Shown here: positions 21,488 through 30,438 of the stretch, one piece after another
Layout of the letters: every line of letters starts with the position of its first letter
Numbering within the stretch: the first letter of the stretch is position 1
Origin: an uncultured Acidobacteriota bacterium
GTDB taxonomy: Bacteria > Acidobacteriota > Vicinamibacteria > Marinacidobacterales > SMYC01
Direction: 5' to 3'
Assembly: GCA_947259165.1 (NCBI GenBank)
Contig: CAMYKY010000016.1
Coordinates: 1 to 37,669 of the forward strand
DNA: 37,669 bases
The notes under the pieces: model-generated
Told to the model about the DNA's origin: nothing
The model's input: only the letters and a program-made list of their open reading frames with translations
Databases searched by the model: none
Position numbers and translations under genes: made by a program

Positions 21488-23794
21488 ATGACGGTTATCG
21501 AAAAGCAGACTCTGATCGGCAAAGCGATCCCCAAGCTGGACGGGCCCAAGAAGGTCACTGGTGAGGCGCGCTACGTTCAGGACATCGAGCTTCCCCGCAT
21601 GCTGTTCGCGAAGATACTTCGCTCGAGCCGAGTGCACGCGCGTATCGTGCGGATCGACACGAGCGCGGCGAGGAAGCTTCCGGGGGTTCACGCCGTTATC
21701 ACCGCTGCCGACACACCGGGCGTGCCCCTCGGGCACGGCAAGGACAATCCTCCGCTCAAGAGCGACAAGGTCCGCTCGCTCAGAGACGAAGTAGCGGCGG
21801 TAGCCGCCGAAAGCGAAGACATTGCGGAACGAGCGCTCTCTCTGATTGAAGTCGACTACGAAGACTTGCCGGCGGTGTTCGACCCGAATGCGGCGCTTCT
21901 CGACGACGCGCCCGTCATCCACGAGAGCCATCCCGACAACATTCCCTTCACTTACGAGTACAGTCAAGGCGACGTCGGTCAAGGGGAGCGAGACTCCGAC
22001 GTCGTCATCGAGGACAAGTTCACACTCCACTTCGTCACCCACTGCTGTATGGGCGTGAGCGGCGCTGTCGCTCAGTTCGATGCGGACGACAACTTGACCG
22101 TCTACTCCCAGACGCAGGTGCCGTTTCTCTACAAGAAGGACATCGCTCCCATCATCGACGTTCCGCCGGAGAAGATCCGCGTCATCCAGCCGTCGATCGG
22201 AGGCGGGTTCGGGAGCAAACTCGATATTTATCCGTTCGAGCCAATCTGCATTCTGTTGGCGCGGGCGACGCGGCGGCCGGTCAAGCTGACGTTCACGCGG
22301 GAAGAAGAGTTCCTCGCGTCGCCGACGCGCCAGCCGGTGGAGCTCACGCTGAGAAGTGGTGTGAAGAAAGACGGAACCCTGACGTTTCGCGACGTCGCTA
22401 CGGTGCACGACAACGGCGCCTACACCTCTTGGGGAGCGACCACTCCCTTCGTCATCATGCAGACGATCTCGTCGCTCTATCGAGTGCCGCACTGTAGTTA
22501 TCGAACGACCGTGGTGTACACCAACAACCCCTATAGCGGATCGTTTCGCGGCTTCGGAAATTTGCAGGCCACGTTCGCGGTCGAATCCCACATGGACAAG
22601 TTGGCGGAAGCCGTGGCGATGGATCCTCTCGCGTTCCGACTTCAAAACGCACAGCAGCCAGGTGAGACCACGCCGCAAGGAATGGTGTTCCGAAGCTGTG
22701 GCCTTGCCGAGTGCCTCACCACCGCGGCCGAGCGGAGCGGGTTTGTCGAGAAGCACGCCCGTTATTCTCGATACGGGCGTGGGCAAAATGGACAGGGCGG
22801 ACCGGTCAAACGTGGCGTGGGGATCGCCTCGCTTCTTCACGTGGGTGGGGGCGCCAAGATTTACCGCTCCGATGGATGCGGCACGATGCTGAAGATCGAC
22901 GACTACGGGCACGTCACCGTGTTGACGGGAGCATCCGAGATCGGTCAAGGCTCGGAGACGGTCATCGCACAATTCGTGGCCGAAGAGCTCGGACTACCGA
23001 TCTCGTCGATAAGCGTCGTGAACGATGATTCCGAGCTTACGCCTTGGGACGTCGGGGTGCACGCGAGTCGGACGACGTTCATCGCGGGGAACTCAGCTCA
23101 ACGCGCCGCACGCAAAGCGCGCGAGAAACTCCTGGCTGCTGCGGCGACTAAGCTCGAACTATCGGCGGAGGAGCTCGATCTGCGCGAGGGGAACGTCACC
23201 CGTGCCGATACCGGAGAGGCTCTTCTCGAGCTTCCCCGGCTCATCCGCTCCCTGCACTTTGCGAAAAAAAGCGAGGTGGTCATGACCGCGGAGTACTACG
23301 AGCCGCCGAGCGTTCCCCAGGACAAAGAGTTCAAGGGCGACGTGTCCGCGAGCTACGCGTTCGGTACCCAGGTCGTGGAGCTCGAAGTGGACACCGAGAC
23401 CGGTGTGATCCGCATCGTCAAAGTGACGGCGGCTCACGACGTCGGCAGAGTCATCAATAGCCTGGGCATCCAGGGACAAATCGAGGGTGGTGTCGCCATG
23501 GGCATGGGCTACGCCATCTCCGAGCACCTTCTCGTAGACGAGGGGGTCATCCAGAATCCGTGCTTTCGAGACTACAAGCTCGTCACTGCGCCGGAGATGC
23601 CCGAGATCGACATGCACTTCATCGAAACGCTGGACCCGGAGGGTCCGTCGGGCGCGAAGGGCGTTGGCGAGGCCCCGGCCATTTGCATCGCTGCGGCCGT
23701 CGTGAACGCGGTCTACAACGCGACCGGGACGCGGTTTGACTCACTGCCGCTCACACCGGAGCGGGTGCTGCGGAGACTGAAAAACCACGCCTGA
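21488..23794 (+). CDS. Molybdenum hydroxylase, molybdopterin-binding large subunit (proposed indole-ring hydroxylase)
   Basis: The product is 768 residues in the xanthine oxidase large-subunit family. Visible are the Gly-rich molybdopterin loop GGGFGSK (238-244), SFRGFG with Arg354 matching xanthine oxidase Arg880, and the catalytic base Glu728 in GVGEAP matching Glu1261. The residue matching purine-binding Glu802 is Leu245, so xanthine is an unlikely substrate. The loop NPYSGSFRG lacks the Cys of CO dehydrogenase (AYRCSFR), so it is not a CO dehydrogenase. It would hydroxylate a carbon next to a ring nitrogen with water as oxygen source; in context, C2 of the indole ring of indoleacetate or its CoA ester. 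The ATG at 21488 is chosen because upstream in-frame sequence is repeat DNA. Confidence 0.93.
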   Translation: MTVIEKQTLIGKAIPKLDGPKKVTGEARYVQDIELPRMLFAKILRSSRVHARIVRIDTSAARKLPGVHAVITAADTPGVPLGHGKDNPPLKSDKVRSLRDEVAAVAAESEDIAERALSLIEVDYEDLPAVFDPNAALLDDAPVIHESHPDNIPFTYEYSQGDVGQGERDSDVVIEDKFTLHFVTHCCMGVSGAVAQFDADDNLTVYSQTQVPFLYKKDIAPIIDVPPEKIRVIQPSIGGGFGSKLDIYPFEPICILLARATRRPVKLTFTREEEFLASPTRQPVELTLRSGVKKDGTLTFRDVATVHDNGAYTSWGATTPFVIMQTISSLYRVPHCSYRTTVVYTNNPYSGSFRGFGNLQATFAVESHMDKLAEAVAMDPLAFRLQNAQQPGETTPQGMVFRSCGLAECLTTAAERSGFVEKHARYSRYGRGQNGQGGPVKRGVGIASLLHVGGGAKIYRSDGCGTMLKIDDYGHVTVLTGASEIGQGSETVIAQFVAEELGLPISSISVVNDDSELTPWDVGVHASRTTFIAGNSAQRAARKAREKLLAAAATKLELSAEELDLREGNVTRADTGEALLELPRLIRSLHFAKKSEVVMTAEYYEPPSVPQDKEFKGDVSASYAFGTQVVELEVDTETGVIRIVKVTAAHDVGRVINSLGIQGQIEGGVAMGMGYAISEHLLVDEGVIQNPCFRDYKLVTAPEMPEIDMHFIETLDPEGPSGAKGVGEAPAICIAAAVVNAVYNATGTRFDSLPLTPERVLRRLKNHA

Positions 23795-23804
23795 AAAACC
23801 ACTG

Positions 23805-24998
23805 ATGAAGCGTCGCACTGTGGTCTCGATGGAGCAAGCGCTGTCGTTGAGCTACGCCACGTTGCGTTTCGTGCAGCTCGGCTGGCGTGTTATTCGGCTG
23901 GAGTCGACGCCTGTGGGCACGAGCCTCCCCGGCGATCCCAACCGCTACATCGGCGACATCGTGGCCGACGACGACCGGCGCTCCTACTTCATTGCACCCA
24001 ACGTCGGGAAAGAAGCCATCGCTCTCAACCTCAAGGAAGAAAAAGGCCAGGAGCTTCTGCAGCGGATCGTCCGGGAGCTCGACGTCGAGATTTTTTGTTG
24101 CAATACGCTTCCTCATCGTTACCAGAGCCTCGGCATCGACTACGAGACGCTGCGCTCGGTGAGAGAGGACATCATCTGGGCCGGAATCTCGGCGATGGGG
24201 CCGGACTACCCGAATACACCGGGCTACGATCCTGCGCTGCAGGCCATGGTGGGCTACATGGAGCTCACCGGAGACAAAGACGGCCCGCCCACGCTCTCAG
24301 GTGTCCCGCTCATCGATTTGAAGGCGGGTGACGAAGTGTATGCCAATGTCCTGCTGGCGCTCGCAGAGAAGGCGGAGACCGGCCTAGGCAAGGCGATTCA
24401 CGTCTCCATGTTGCAAGCCGCGGCTTCGTGGCTCATCACCACGCTGCCGCTCATCGATTTCGACTGCGACCCAACCGAGATCACTCGAGCCGGAAACGAG
24501 CACCGCAAGTTCATCCCCGCCAACGCCTATCGCACCAAGGACGGATTCATCTACATAGCCATCGGAAACGACTTGCAGTGGCAACGGCTGAGCGCAGCGT
24601 CGAAATTTCAGACGCTTCGTTCCTCCCAGCGCGAGACCAACGCCGGTCGCATACGAGAAGCCGGATCGATCCACCGCGAAATGGCCGAGGCGACGTCCCG
24701 CCACTCGACCGATGAGCTCGTGCGAGAATTTCGAGAAGCGAAGATCCCGCACGCTCCCATCCACACCGTGCCCCAGGTTCGGGAAATGGAAGCCGTTCAG
24801 TCGAAGTTGACGTCGACGCAAGCTCCCGACGGACGGACGATCCATCTAACCCCCGCGGCGGTGGACCTTTCAGGCACCGCATCCGAGTATTCCTTCGCTC
24901 CTCGCTACAGCGAGCACACGATGTCCGTTTTGAAAGAAGCCGGCGTCCCTGCTTCCGAGATGGGCGGACTCGAGACCCAGGGCATCATCCCCCGGTGA
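23805..24998 (+). CDS. Family III (CaiB/BaiF) CoA-transferase (IaaL-like role proposed)
   Basis: The product is 397 residues, normal for family III. The catalytic aspartate is Asp171 in LIDLKAG, close to Asp169 of formyl-CoA transferase, and it forms the aspartyl-CoA anhydride intermediate. [10 protein letters not shown] and [16 protein letters not shown] are the usual Rossmann-like N-terminal elements. The N-terminus is slightly shorter than many members, which begin with a LxGxRVLDL strand. Ten bases separate it from the molybdenum subunit. The family moves CoA between carboxylic acids such as succinate, phenylsuccinate and benzylsuccinate; in the auxin pathway IaaL acts on phenylsuccinate-type acids. 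Here it would equilibrate the two CoA regioisomers of aminophenylsuccinate so that the mutase can act. Confidence 0.92.
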   Translation: MKRRTVVSMEQALSLSYATLRFVQLGWRVIRLESTPVGTSLPGDPNRYIGDIVADDDRRSYFIAPNVGKEAIALNLKEEKGQELLQRIVRELDVEIFCCNTLPHRYQSLGIDYETLRSVREDIIWAGISAMGPDYPNTPGYDPALQAMVGYMELTGDKDGPPTLSGVPLIDLKAGDEVYANVLLALAEKAETGLGKAIHVSMLQAAASWLITTLPLIDFDCDPTEITRAGNEHRKFIPANAYRTKDGFIYIAIGNDLQWQRLSAASKFQTLRSSQRETNAGRIREAGSIHREMAEATSRHSTDELVREFREAKIPHAPIHTVPQVREMEAVQSKLTSTQAPDGRTIHLTPAAVDLSGTASEYSFAPRYSEHTMSVLKEAGVPASEMGGLETQGIIPR

Positions 24999-25027
24999 GC
25001 ATTCGCTCGCCTGGTTCATAAACGAAT

Positions 25028-25032
25028 GGAGG
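25028..25032 (+). promoter_or_regulatory. Ribosome binding site that favours a TTG start for the radical SAM gene
   Basis: GGAGG at 25028-25032 lies eight bases before TTG 25041 but inside the first codons if the ATG at 25026 is used. The ATG itself has no ribosome site upstream (the preceding bases are TTCATAAACGA). I therefore prefer the TTG; the two differ by five residues. Confidence 0.55.
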
Positions 25033-25040
25033 ATAAGAGA

Positions 25041-26867
25041 TTGCATTCCAAGAAAGAACGGAAGGTCCTGCTCACGTCGGTGTGCCGCCCCTTTGGCGGA
25101 CCTGGCGAGGGTGATTCGGTGGGCGCAGAGCTGTTTCATGCGCAGGTTACCAGGGCGCAGGGGATCTTCAGTCTCCGTCAAGTCATCCGCTGTTGGGCTA
25201 TCGATTACATCGCCGAGAACATCGAAGCCCCTTGTGTAGCGCTTCACTATCCTTCGGAGCGCGAGCTGATTCGTGAACTGAGATCCGGCGCGTACGACTA
25301 CGTGGGTATCAACTTCGTCGTGGCGACGTTTCACAAAGTCCGGCGCATGGTGAAGCTGGTTCGAAGGTATGCACCCGAGGCGCGCATCGTTCTCGGAGGC
25401 TACGGCACCGTTTTGCCCGATGAGATTCTGAATTCCTATGCCGACGAAATTTGCCGCGAGGAAGGCATCGGCTTCATGCGCCGTCTGCTGGGTGAAAACA
25501 CCGAACGAGCGGTCGCACATCCTTATGCCCCGATTCCTGCGGTCCGTCTCTACTCGTATCAACAACCGTCGAAGGTAGGACACCTCACCGCCGGGCTCGG
25601 ATGCCCCAACGGGTGTGATTTCTGCTGCACTTCGCACTTCTTCAAGCGCAAATACGTGTCGTTTCTCCATACGGGTCGTGAAATCTATGAAGAGATTCAG
25701 GCGATCGAGCAGAAGGCCAGCGCGCGGGGAGAGACGCTGAGCAGTTTCATCCTCATCGATGAGGATTTCTTTCTCTACAAGAAGAGAGCGCAAGAGTTTC
25801 TCGAATGTGTCCGCGAGGGCGGTAAGCCGCTTTCCCTCATGGGCTTTGGCAGCGTGAAAGGGCTTTCCCAATTCACCGCCGACGAGATCGCTGAAATGGG
25901 ATTCGATACCATCTGGACCGCGTTCGAGGGCGCCGAGGCCGGCTACGGAAAGCTGAAAGGCAAGACCGTGGAAGAGCTCTACGCGTCGTTGAAAGCCGCC
26001 GGCATCTCGGTTCTGTCTTCGATGATTATCGGTTTTCCGTATCAGGACTCTACCGTGGTGCACGCGGAATTCGATCGACTCATGGGTTTGGGACCCTCAT
26101 TGCTCCAGTGCCTCATCTATTTCGCGTTTCCAACGACTCCGTTTCATGCGCAGGTGGTGGCCGAAGACCGCTACCTTCCCGAGTACAAGAAAGACCCCGA
26201 TCTCAGACGCTGGGACGGTTTCGCCATGCACTTCAAACACCCCGAGTTCAGTGCCCCCGAGCTCGAGTCCTTGCAAAAAGAGCTCTACCGCCAGGACTTC
26301 GAGCGGCTCGGCCCGTCCATTGTCAGGCTGATTCGGGTCTGGCTCGAAGGCTACAAGAACCACCGAGACTCGCCCAACCCTTTGTTGCGAGCACGCGCAG
26401 AGGAGAAGCTGAACACGATCCGCGGCGCCCTACCCGGGATTGTGCCGGCCACGCTCTTTGGCCCCAACAAGAAGACACGCGCTGAAGCACGTGCCCTGTT
26501 GCGCGACGTCCGACACGAGGTCGGACGGCTGAGCGTGCTCGAGCGGGTGAAGTGTCTCGGCTCACCGGTTCTCGCGGTGTGGACGGCGGCAGTCAATAAG
26601 CTCAGAATCTTTCAACAACCCGGGCTTCTCAGAGTCGAGCATCGAACAACGGGAACAAGGGGCCGAGTGCCGAAAGAGGCGCCCATCTGTCGGCTTCAGG
26701 GCGGCTTCCATGCGAATCCCGTCAAGGCATTGACCGAGGACTTGAACCGGAACGCGCGCGATCTGGTGGCGCACGTTTTCTCGTACGACCGTGCGGCGGC
26801 CGAAGAGTTCTCCGCGACGGCGGCAACGCGTTCGACCGTCAGCTCCGGCAAGGCGAATTCGATGTGA
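25041..26867 (+). CDS. B12-binding-domain radical SAM protein
   Basis: The product is about 608 residues (613 if started at the ATG at 25026). An N-terminal Rossmann-like region (GINFVVATFHKVRRM, IVLGGYG) looks like a cobalamin-binding domain, although without the DxHxxG ligand motif, as is common in class B radical SAM enzymes. The radical SAM cluster motif CxxxCxxC is in LGCPNGCDFCC, about residues 188-195. IDEDFFLYKK and FGSVKGLSQF continue the TIM barrel. These proteins commonly methylate unreactive carbons or rearrange carbon skeletons, but the substrate is unknown. The gene follows the CoA-transferase by about 42 bases and may be the last gene of the operon; no link to the indole pathway is shown beyond position. 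Confidence 0.85.
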   Translation: MHSKKERKVLLTSVCRPFGGPGEGDSVGAELFHAQVTRAQGIFSLRQVIRCWAIDYIAENIEAPCVALHYPSERELIRELRSGAYDYVGINFVVATFHKVRRMVKLVRRYAPEARIVLGGYGTVLPDEILNSYADEICREEGIGFMRRLLGENTERAVAHPYAPIPAVRLYSYQQPSKVGHLTAGLGCPNGCDFCCTSHFFKRKYVSFLHTGREIYEEIQAIEQKASARGETLSSFILIDEDFFLYKKRAQEFLECVREGGKPLSLMGFGSVKGLSQFTADEIAEMGFDTIWTAFEGAEAGYGKLKGKTVEELYASLKAAGISVLSSMIIGFPYQDSTVVHAEFDRLMGLGPSLLQCLIYFAFPTTPFHAQVVAEDRYLPEYKKDPDLRRWDGFAMHFKHPEFSAPELESLQKELYRQDFERLGPSIVRLIRVWLEGYKNHRDSPNPLLRARAEEKLNTIRGALPGIVPATLFGPNKKTRAEARALLRDVRHEVGRLSVLERVKCLGSPVLAVWTAAVNKLRIFQQPGLLRVEHRTTGTRGRVPKEAPICRLQGGFHANPVKALTEDLNRNARDLVAHVFSYDRAAAEEFSATAATRSTVSSGKANSM

Positions 26868-27060
26868 AAGCCGCGACACCACGAGCGTCAACGCTTCGCA
26901 GATAGCGAAGAAGTATTGATGGCATGTTGAGTGCGATGAGATCCGAACCTCAGCGATGTGAGGCGTCCCTTCGCTGCCGTTGGTTGCTTCTACTCCTGGT
27001 GGTCTCTGTCGGAGTGAGCACATGGGATGCAAGGCAGACCTCCGAGAGTACGATGGTTCG
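26868..27060. other. Convergent intergenic gap with a weak hairpin
   Basis: This gap lies between the ends of the plus-strand pathway operon and the minus-strand transporter operon. CTTCGC (26894-26899) and GCGAAG (26905-26910) form a 6-base stem with a 5-base loop, but no T-run follows on either strand, so terminator function is doubtful. A plus-strand frame from 26924 opens with a signal-peptide-like LRCRWLLLLLVVSVGV, then runs into the antisense of the ferredoxin gene; it may be a remnant of an exported protein's 5' end. Confidence 0.35.
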
Positions 27061-27405
27061 CTACACCGGTGGCTTCCGGTTCGGCGGGGGTGGGTTGGCC
27101 ATCCCGATGCGGAAGTGCTCTCCCGTGTCCTTGTCCTTCCAGCGTACGTTTTGCATCATCGGCCGGCGGAGCTCGATGGCGCCCTGATCGAGCACGGGAC
27201 ACACCCGCAAGCACACGCCGCAGTACCAGCACTCGTCCGGGTAGAGGACGATGGGTGGTTTATCGGGTTCGGGATTCGGGATGAACACGTCGCTCATGCA
27301 CGGGTCGATGCACATGTCGCACGCGATGCACGTATCTTCGTTGAACACGATGGGGCTGTTGGGAGTGACCTGGCTAGTGGATGCGTAGACGTCTTTCTTT
27401 GACAT
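27061..27405 (-). CDS. Two-cluster [4Fe-4S] ferredoxin, partner of the 27542-29473 flavoprotein
   Basis: The product is 114 residues from the ATG at 27405, which has an AAGAGG ribosome site; a longer frame upstream would add a Pro/Lys-rich leader read from repeat DNA and is rejected. Two full cluster motifs are present: Cys26, 29, 32, 36 (CIACDMCIDPC) and Cys59, 62, 65, 69 (CWYCGVCLRVCP). The layout resembles the beta subunit of adenylylsulfate reductase (AprB). Its C-terminal NVRWKDKDTGEHF matches the tail NSVEWKRKNTGETF of the second ferredoxin at 34842, so the two are paralogues. It is the last gene of the nine-gene minus-strand operon and would take or deliver electrons for the flavoprotein just upstream. 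Confidence 0.9.
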   Translation of the reverse strand: MSKKDVYASTSQVTPNSPIVFNEDTCIACDMCIDPCMSDVFIPNPEPDKPPIVLYPDECWYCGVCLRVCPVLDQGAIELRRPMMQNVRWKDKDTGEHFRIGMANPPPPNRKPPV

Positions 27406-27495
27406 GACCGGCCTCTTCTTCAATGCCGCTTCCGGTGCTCGTTTCCTCGGGTATCGGAAACGTCCATCCCGCGGCTTCTCGCTTCCGCCTCCGCT

Positions 27496-27547
27496 CTTGA
27501 GCTTCGGCGGACCCGCCGTAGCTTTTGGCGAAGGCGGGCTCTCAAGC
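27496..27547. repeat. REP-like palindrome at the flavoprotein stop codon
   Basis: CTTGAGC (27496-27502) near-pairs with GCTCTCAAG (27539-27547), and CCCGCC (27512-27517) pairs with GGCGGG (27533-27538), giving a nested imperfect palindrome of the CTTCGGCGG...GGCGAAGGCGGG type seen in REP elements. It covers the flavoprotein stop and widens the gap to the ferredoxin gene to 136 bases in an operon where other genes overlap. Confidence 0.5.
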
Positions 27548-29473
27548 GGGGCAATGCGTTTCATAGTTGTCTTCCAGGGAGCCGTGAAAATCGAGAGGCA
27601 GCTCTCCCACCTCGGGACCGTTGGCGCCGAGGCGCAGCGTCAGCCACTTCCTCCACTCGGGCGGATCGTCGTCGGGAAAGTCGAGTCTGTCGAACATGAG
27701 CCAGCTGTTGCTCGCCCGTCGCGCCAGGCACGCATGGGTGACGATCTCGCTACACGTGAGAATGTCCTGGACCTCGATCGCGCGCATGAGCTCGTGCGGG
27801 TTTCGCGCGTAAAGAGTCTTCGCCTCCGCCTCCTTGATCTCGCCCAAGGACGTGAGGCCGATGTTCATGAGCTCTTCGGTCTTGGTATCACCGCAGTAGG
27901 TCTGCATCACCTTGGCAATTCCCGAGGCGAGCTCTTTCCATTCCATGCCGTCGCCGCGCTCCACGAGCGCGTACACGCGGGCCTTCTCCTCGTCGATTTG
28001 TTCGCGCTCGAGCAGCGGCCGTGGGGCCCGGCTCGCGTAATCCGCAGCGTGGCTACCCGCCCACCGCCCTGTCGAGCAGGCGTGCGACGATCCAATACCA
28101 TCGAAGAGCTGTTGGCCGGCGGCCCACAGGCCCTCGAGGTTGGTCCTGAGCGTCCAGTCGTGCGTCAGTGCGCCATAACGCAGACGCCTCCAGCCCAGGG
28201 GTGCAGGGCCGATGTCGTAAACCTGGAGCAAATCTTTGTCGGGGTCGAACCCGGCTCGAGTCAAGTTCCGGTAGACGGGCCACGTCTGCCCCTCTTGGCC
28301 GATCATGAGCCCGAAGATCGCGCGTCGCTCGTGGGCGGGCATGCCGGGAAGATCGGCATACAACGGAAGCTTGAACTCGCCTTTCTTTACCCGCTCATCC
28401 AGGTCCGCGATCAACTGCGGCTGCGACGGTGCCTTGCCCTCTTCGCCTCCCAGGACCATGCAGAAGAATCCGTCTTCGGGCGCGGGATGGGTTCTCTCAT
28501 CAACGGTGGTGATCGGCTTGCCGCCTTTGCCGACCCAGGGAACCTCCTTGCCGTTCGCGTCGATGATGGAGCACGGATACCAGCTTGCGAAGTTGGATCC
28601 GCTGCCAAAGGTGGTGCTCCCGATACCGGTGGCCCCACCCCACTCTTCGTGGGTCGACGATTCCATGCGGGTGAACTCCGCACCGGCGCGCCACGCCATC
28701 GCGTGGCCGTTTCCCACGTTGGTCGCGGGTCCGTCTCGTCCGACGATCCCGGTCATCTCCGACGAGAAGATCCAGAGTCGATCCGGCGTCGCCATCGTCA
28801 GCACCGATGCCTTGGCTTCGAACACGTAGAATTCCCCGGTGCGCGTGCTCACCCCGGTGGCGCCGACGACGCGAGCGCCTCGCTCACCGTTTTCGGTAAG
28901 GAGCTTCGTCACCATGCAGCGCTCATAGAGGCGCACGCCGAGCTTCTTGCACTCGCGGTAGAGCGAGGGCTTCATCCCCGTTCCCCAAACCCGAACCGCA
29001 TTGCGGGTCAGGTAGTCGTAGGCGAACAGGTGTTTGGTCTCCTCATCGCGAAACGGCGCCCCCACGAACTCGTCATTCGTGTCTCGGATCTGCATCCCCA
29101 TCTGTTCGAGCTCGAGTAAAACCTCGTAGCTGTCGCGGGCGGTGATGTACGACGTGATGTAGTTGCCGTAGCCGCCTTTGTAGTTATCGAGCGGCATGCG
29201 CACGTATTCTTCCGGGGTGACCGTGCTTGCGGGATTGGAAGGGCAGTCCATCCAGTGGTCGATACCTGAGCCTGCGGCGCCGCTGAACTGGGTGCAACTC
29301 TTGTCGACGATCGCCACATCCAGCCCTCGTCGGGCGGCCGCGATCGCCGCGAAACACCCCGAGAGCCCGCCGCCGAGCACGATGACGTCGGCCCGGACGT
29401 TCGTTTCCTTGCCGTATTTGATGGGGTAGGGCCATTTTACCGGCTTGCCCCCCGACATCATGATGGGTCTCAT
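27542..29473 (-). CDS. AprA/fumarate-reductase-like FAD flavoprotein (copy 1)
   Basis: The product is 643 residues. The FAD-binding dinucleotide fold begins at residues ~29-40 (VIVLGGGLSGC), and SGAAGSGIDHW follows. The overall type is the FAD_binding_2 family that includes succinate dehydrogenase, fumarate reductase and AprA. The start ATG at 29473 has an AGGAAGG site and overlaps the transporter ATPase stop (ATGA). The ferredoxin next to it repeats the AprA-AprB arrangement, but no sulfate-metabolism genes are near, and SGAxGSGxDHW is shared only with the second copy here. Blocks shared with copy 2 include LYARNPHE, HACLARRAS and YADLPxMP. The reaction is unknown: a two-electron redox step on an imported or pathway-derived compound, coupled to ferredoxin, is the reasonable minimum. 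Confidence 0.88.
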   Translation of the reverse strand: MRPIMMSGGKPVKWPYPIKYGKETNVRADVIVLGGGLSGCFAAIAAARRGLDVAIVDKSCTQFSGAAGSGIDHWMDCPSNPASTVTPEEYVRMPLDNYKGGYGNYITSYITARDSYEVLLELEQMGMQIRDTNDEFVGAPFRDEETKHLFAYDYLTRNAVRVWGTGMKPSLYRECKKLGVRLYERCMVTKLLTENGERGARVVGATGVSTRTGEFYVFEAKASVLTMATPDRLWIFSSEMTGIVGRDGPATNVGNGHAMAWRAGAEFTRMESSTHEEWGGATGIGSTTFGSGSNFASWYPCSIIDANGKEVPWVGKGGKPITTVDERTHPAPEDGFFCMVLGGEEGKAPSQPQLIADLDERVKKGEFKLPLYADLPGMPAHERRAIFGLMIGQEGQTWPVYRNLTRAGFDPDKDLLQVYDIGPAPLGWRRLRYGALTHDWTLRTNLEGLWAAGQQLFDGIGSSHACSTGRWAGSHAADYASRAPRPLLEREQIDEEKARVYALVERGDGMEWKELASGIAKVMQTYCGDTKTEELMNIGLTSLGEIKEAEAKTLYARNPHELMRAIEVQDILTCSEIVTHACLARRASNSWLMFDRLDFPDDDPPEWRKWLTLRLGANGPEVGELPLDFHGSLEDNYETHCPA

Positions 29474-30438
29474 GTTCGTCCTTCCTCTTGATTGTGCTGG
29501 TGACAGGCGACGAAATGTCCGTCCCGAGTGCGGTGGAGCTCTGGAGTCCGAGCCTCGCACACGCTCTGTCGATCGGGGCACCGCGCGTAGAAACGGCAGG
29601 CGTCGCCGTTCGGGCTCGATGCGTCGATATCGAGCTCGTCTGTCGGGCTCCAGTCGTCATCCGGTTCGAGCGGCGGCACCGATGCCATCAGAAGCTTGGT
29701 GTACGGGTGTCGTGGTGCGCGAACGATGTCCGTAGCCGAGCCGAGCTCGACGATACTGCCCGCGTACATCACCGCGATGCGATCGCATACGTGGTAGGCG
29801 ACGGGCATCTCGTGGGTGATGAAGACGTAAGTGAGACCGCGCCCGCGTTTCAGATCCATGAAAAGCGATAAAACTCCCGCCTTGACGCTGGCATCGAGCA
29901 TGCTCACTGGCTCGTCGGCAACGATCAGCTCGGCGTCGAGCATGAGCGCTCGCGCGATCCCGAGCCGTTGCCTCTGGCCTCCGCTCAGCTCGGCCGGCAT
30001 GCGGAACAAGAACCCAGACGTCGGCGGAAGCCCGACGAGCGCGAGGACCTCCTCGGCCCGTCGCCTCCAATCGTCCGCATTACCTAGGCGGTGCACGCGA
30101 AGCGGCTCGGCGAGGACGTCGTACACGCTACATCTCGGGTCGAACGCACTGTAGGGGTCCTGAAAAACGATCTGCAGTCGTTGTCGCAGAGCTTTCATTT
30201 CGGCCCGGGCGAGTGTGCCGAGCTCGTTTCCGTCGAAGACCACTCGGCCGCTCGTGGGCTCGGTGAGCGCCAGCAGGAGTCGCGCCAACGTCGTCTTCCC
30301 GCAACCACTCTCGCCCACGATGCCGAAGCACTCACCCTTGGTGACGGCGAAGCTGACGCCGTCGACGGCAGGGCGGACACCGCCACGCCGTGAGAACGCC
30401 TTGGTGAGGTCTTGGACCTCGAGGAGTGCGCTCGTCAT
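29470..30438 (-). CDS. Oligopeptide-type ABC transporter ATPase (OppF/DppF family)
   Basis: The product is 322 residues. Walker A is GESGCGKT (residues 42-49), the signature is LSGGQRQR, Walker B is LIVADEP, and the C-terminal segment with CRFYARCPDRQSVC is the oligopeptide_HPY region of Opp/Dpp ATPases, whose cysteines can hold an iron-sulfur cluster. I start it at ATG 30438, which overlaps the stop of the partner ATPase (ATGA), rather than at the ATG four codons upstream. It powers import together with the second ATPase and two permeases. Its stop overlaps the start of flavoprotein copy 1, so transport and redox genes are directly coupled. Confidence 0.93.
   Translation of the reverse strand: MTSALLEVQDLTKAFSRRGGVRPAVDGVSFAVTKGECFGIVGESGCGKTTLARLLLALTEPTSGRVVFDGNELGTLARAEMKALRQRLQIVFQDPYSAFDPRCSVYDVLAEPLRVHRLGNADDWRRRAEEVLALVGLPPTSGFLFRMPAELSGGQRQRLGIARALMLDAELIVADEPVSMLDASVKAGVLSLFMDLKRGRGLTYVFITHEMPVAYHVCDRIAVMYAGSIVELGSATDIVRAPRHPYTKLLMASVPPLEPDDDWSPTDELDIDASSPNGDACRFYARCPDRQSVCEARTPELHRTRDGHFVACHQHNQEEGRT

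Noticed and set aside
21386..22972. A 528-codon minus-strand frame opposite the molybdenum large subunit
   Set aside because: Its composition is shadow-like and it runs into repeat DNA; the plus-strand gene carries the molybdopterin and catalytic motifs.
21488..23794. Aerobic CO dehydrogenase (CoxL)
   Set aside because: The form I AYRCSFR active-site loop is replaced by YSGSFRG, with no Cys, and the gene context is aromatic acyl-CoA metabolism.
26924..27187. A small exported protein with a signal-peptide-like N-terminus
   Set aside because: After residue ~40 the frame is the antisense of the ferredoxin gene and there is no ribosome site; at most it is a remnant.
27061..29473. Adenylylsulfate reductase (aprAB) for sulfur metabolism
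   Set aside because: There is no sat, qmo, dsr or sulfate transport gene, and the flavoprotein carries SGAxGSGxDHW and comes in two diverged copies around a Dpp-type transporter.
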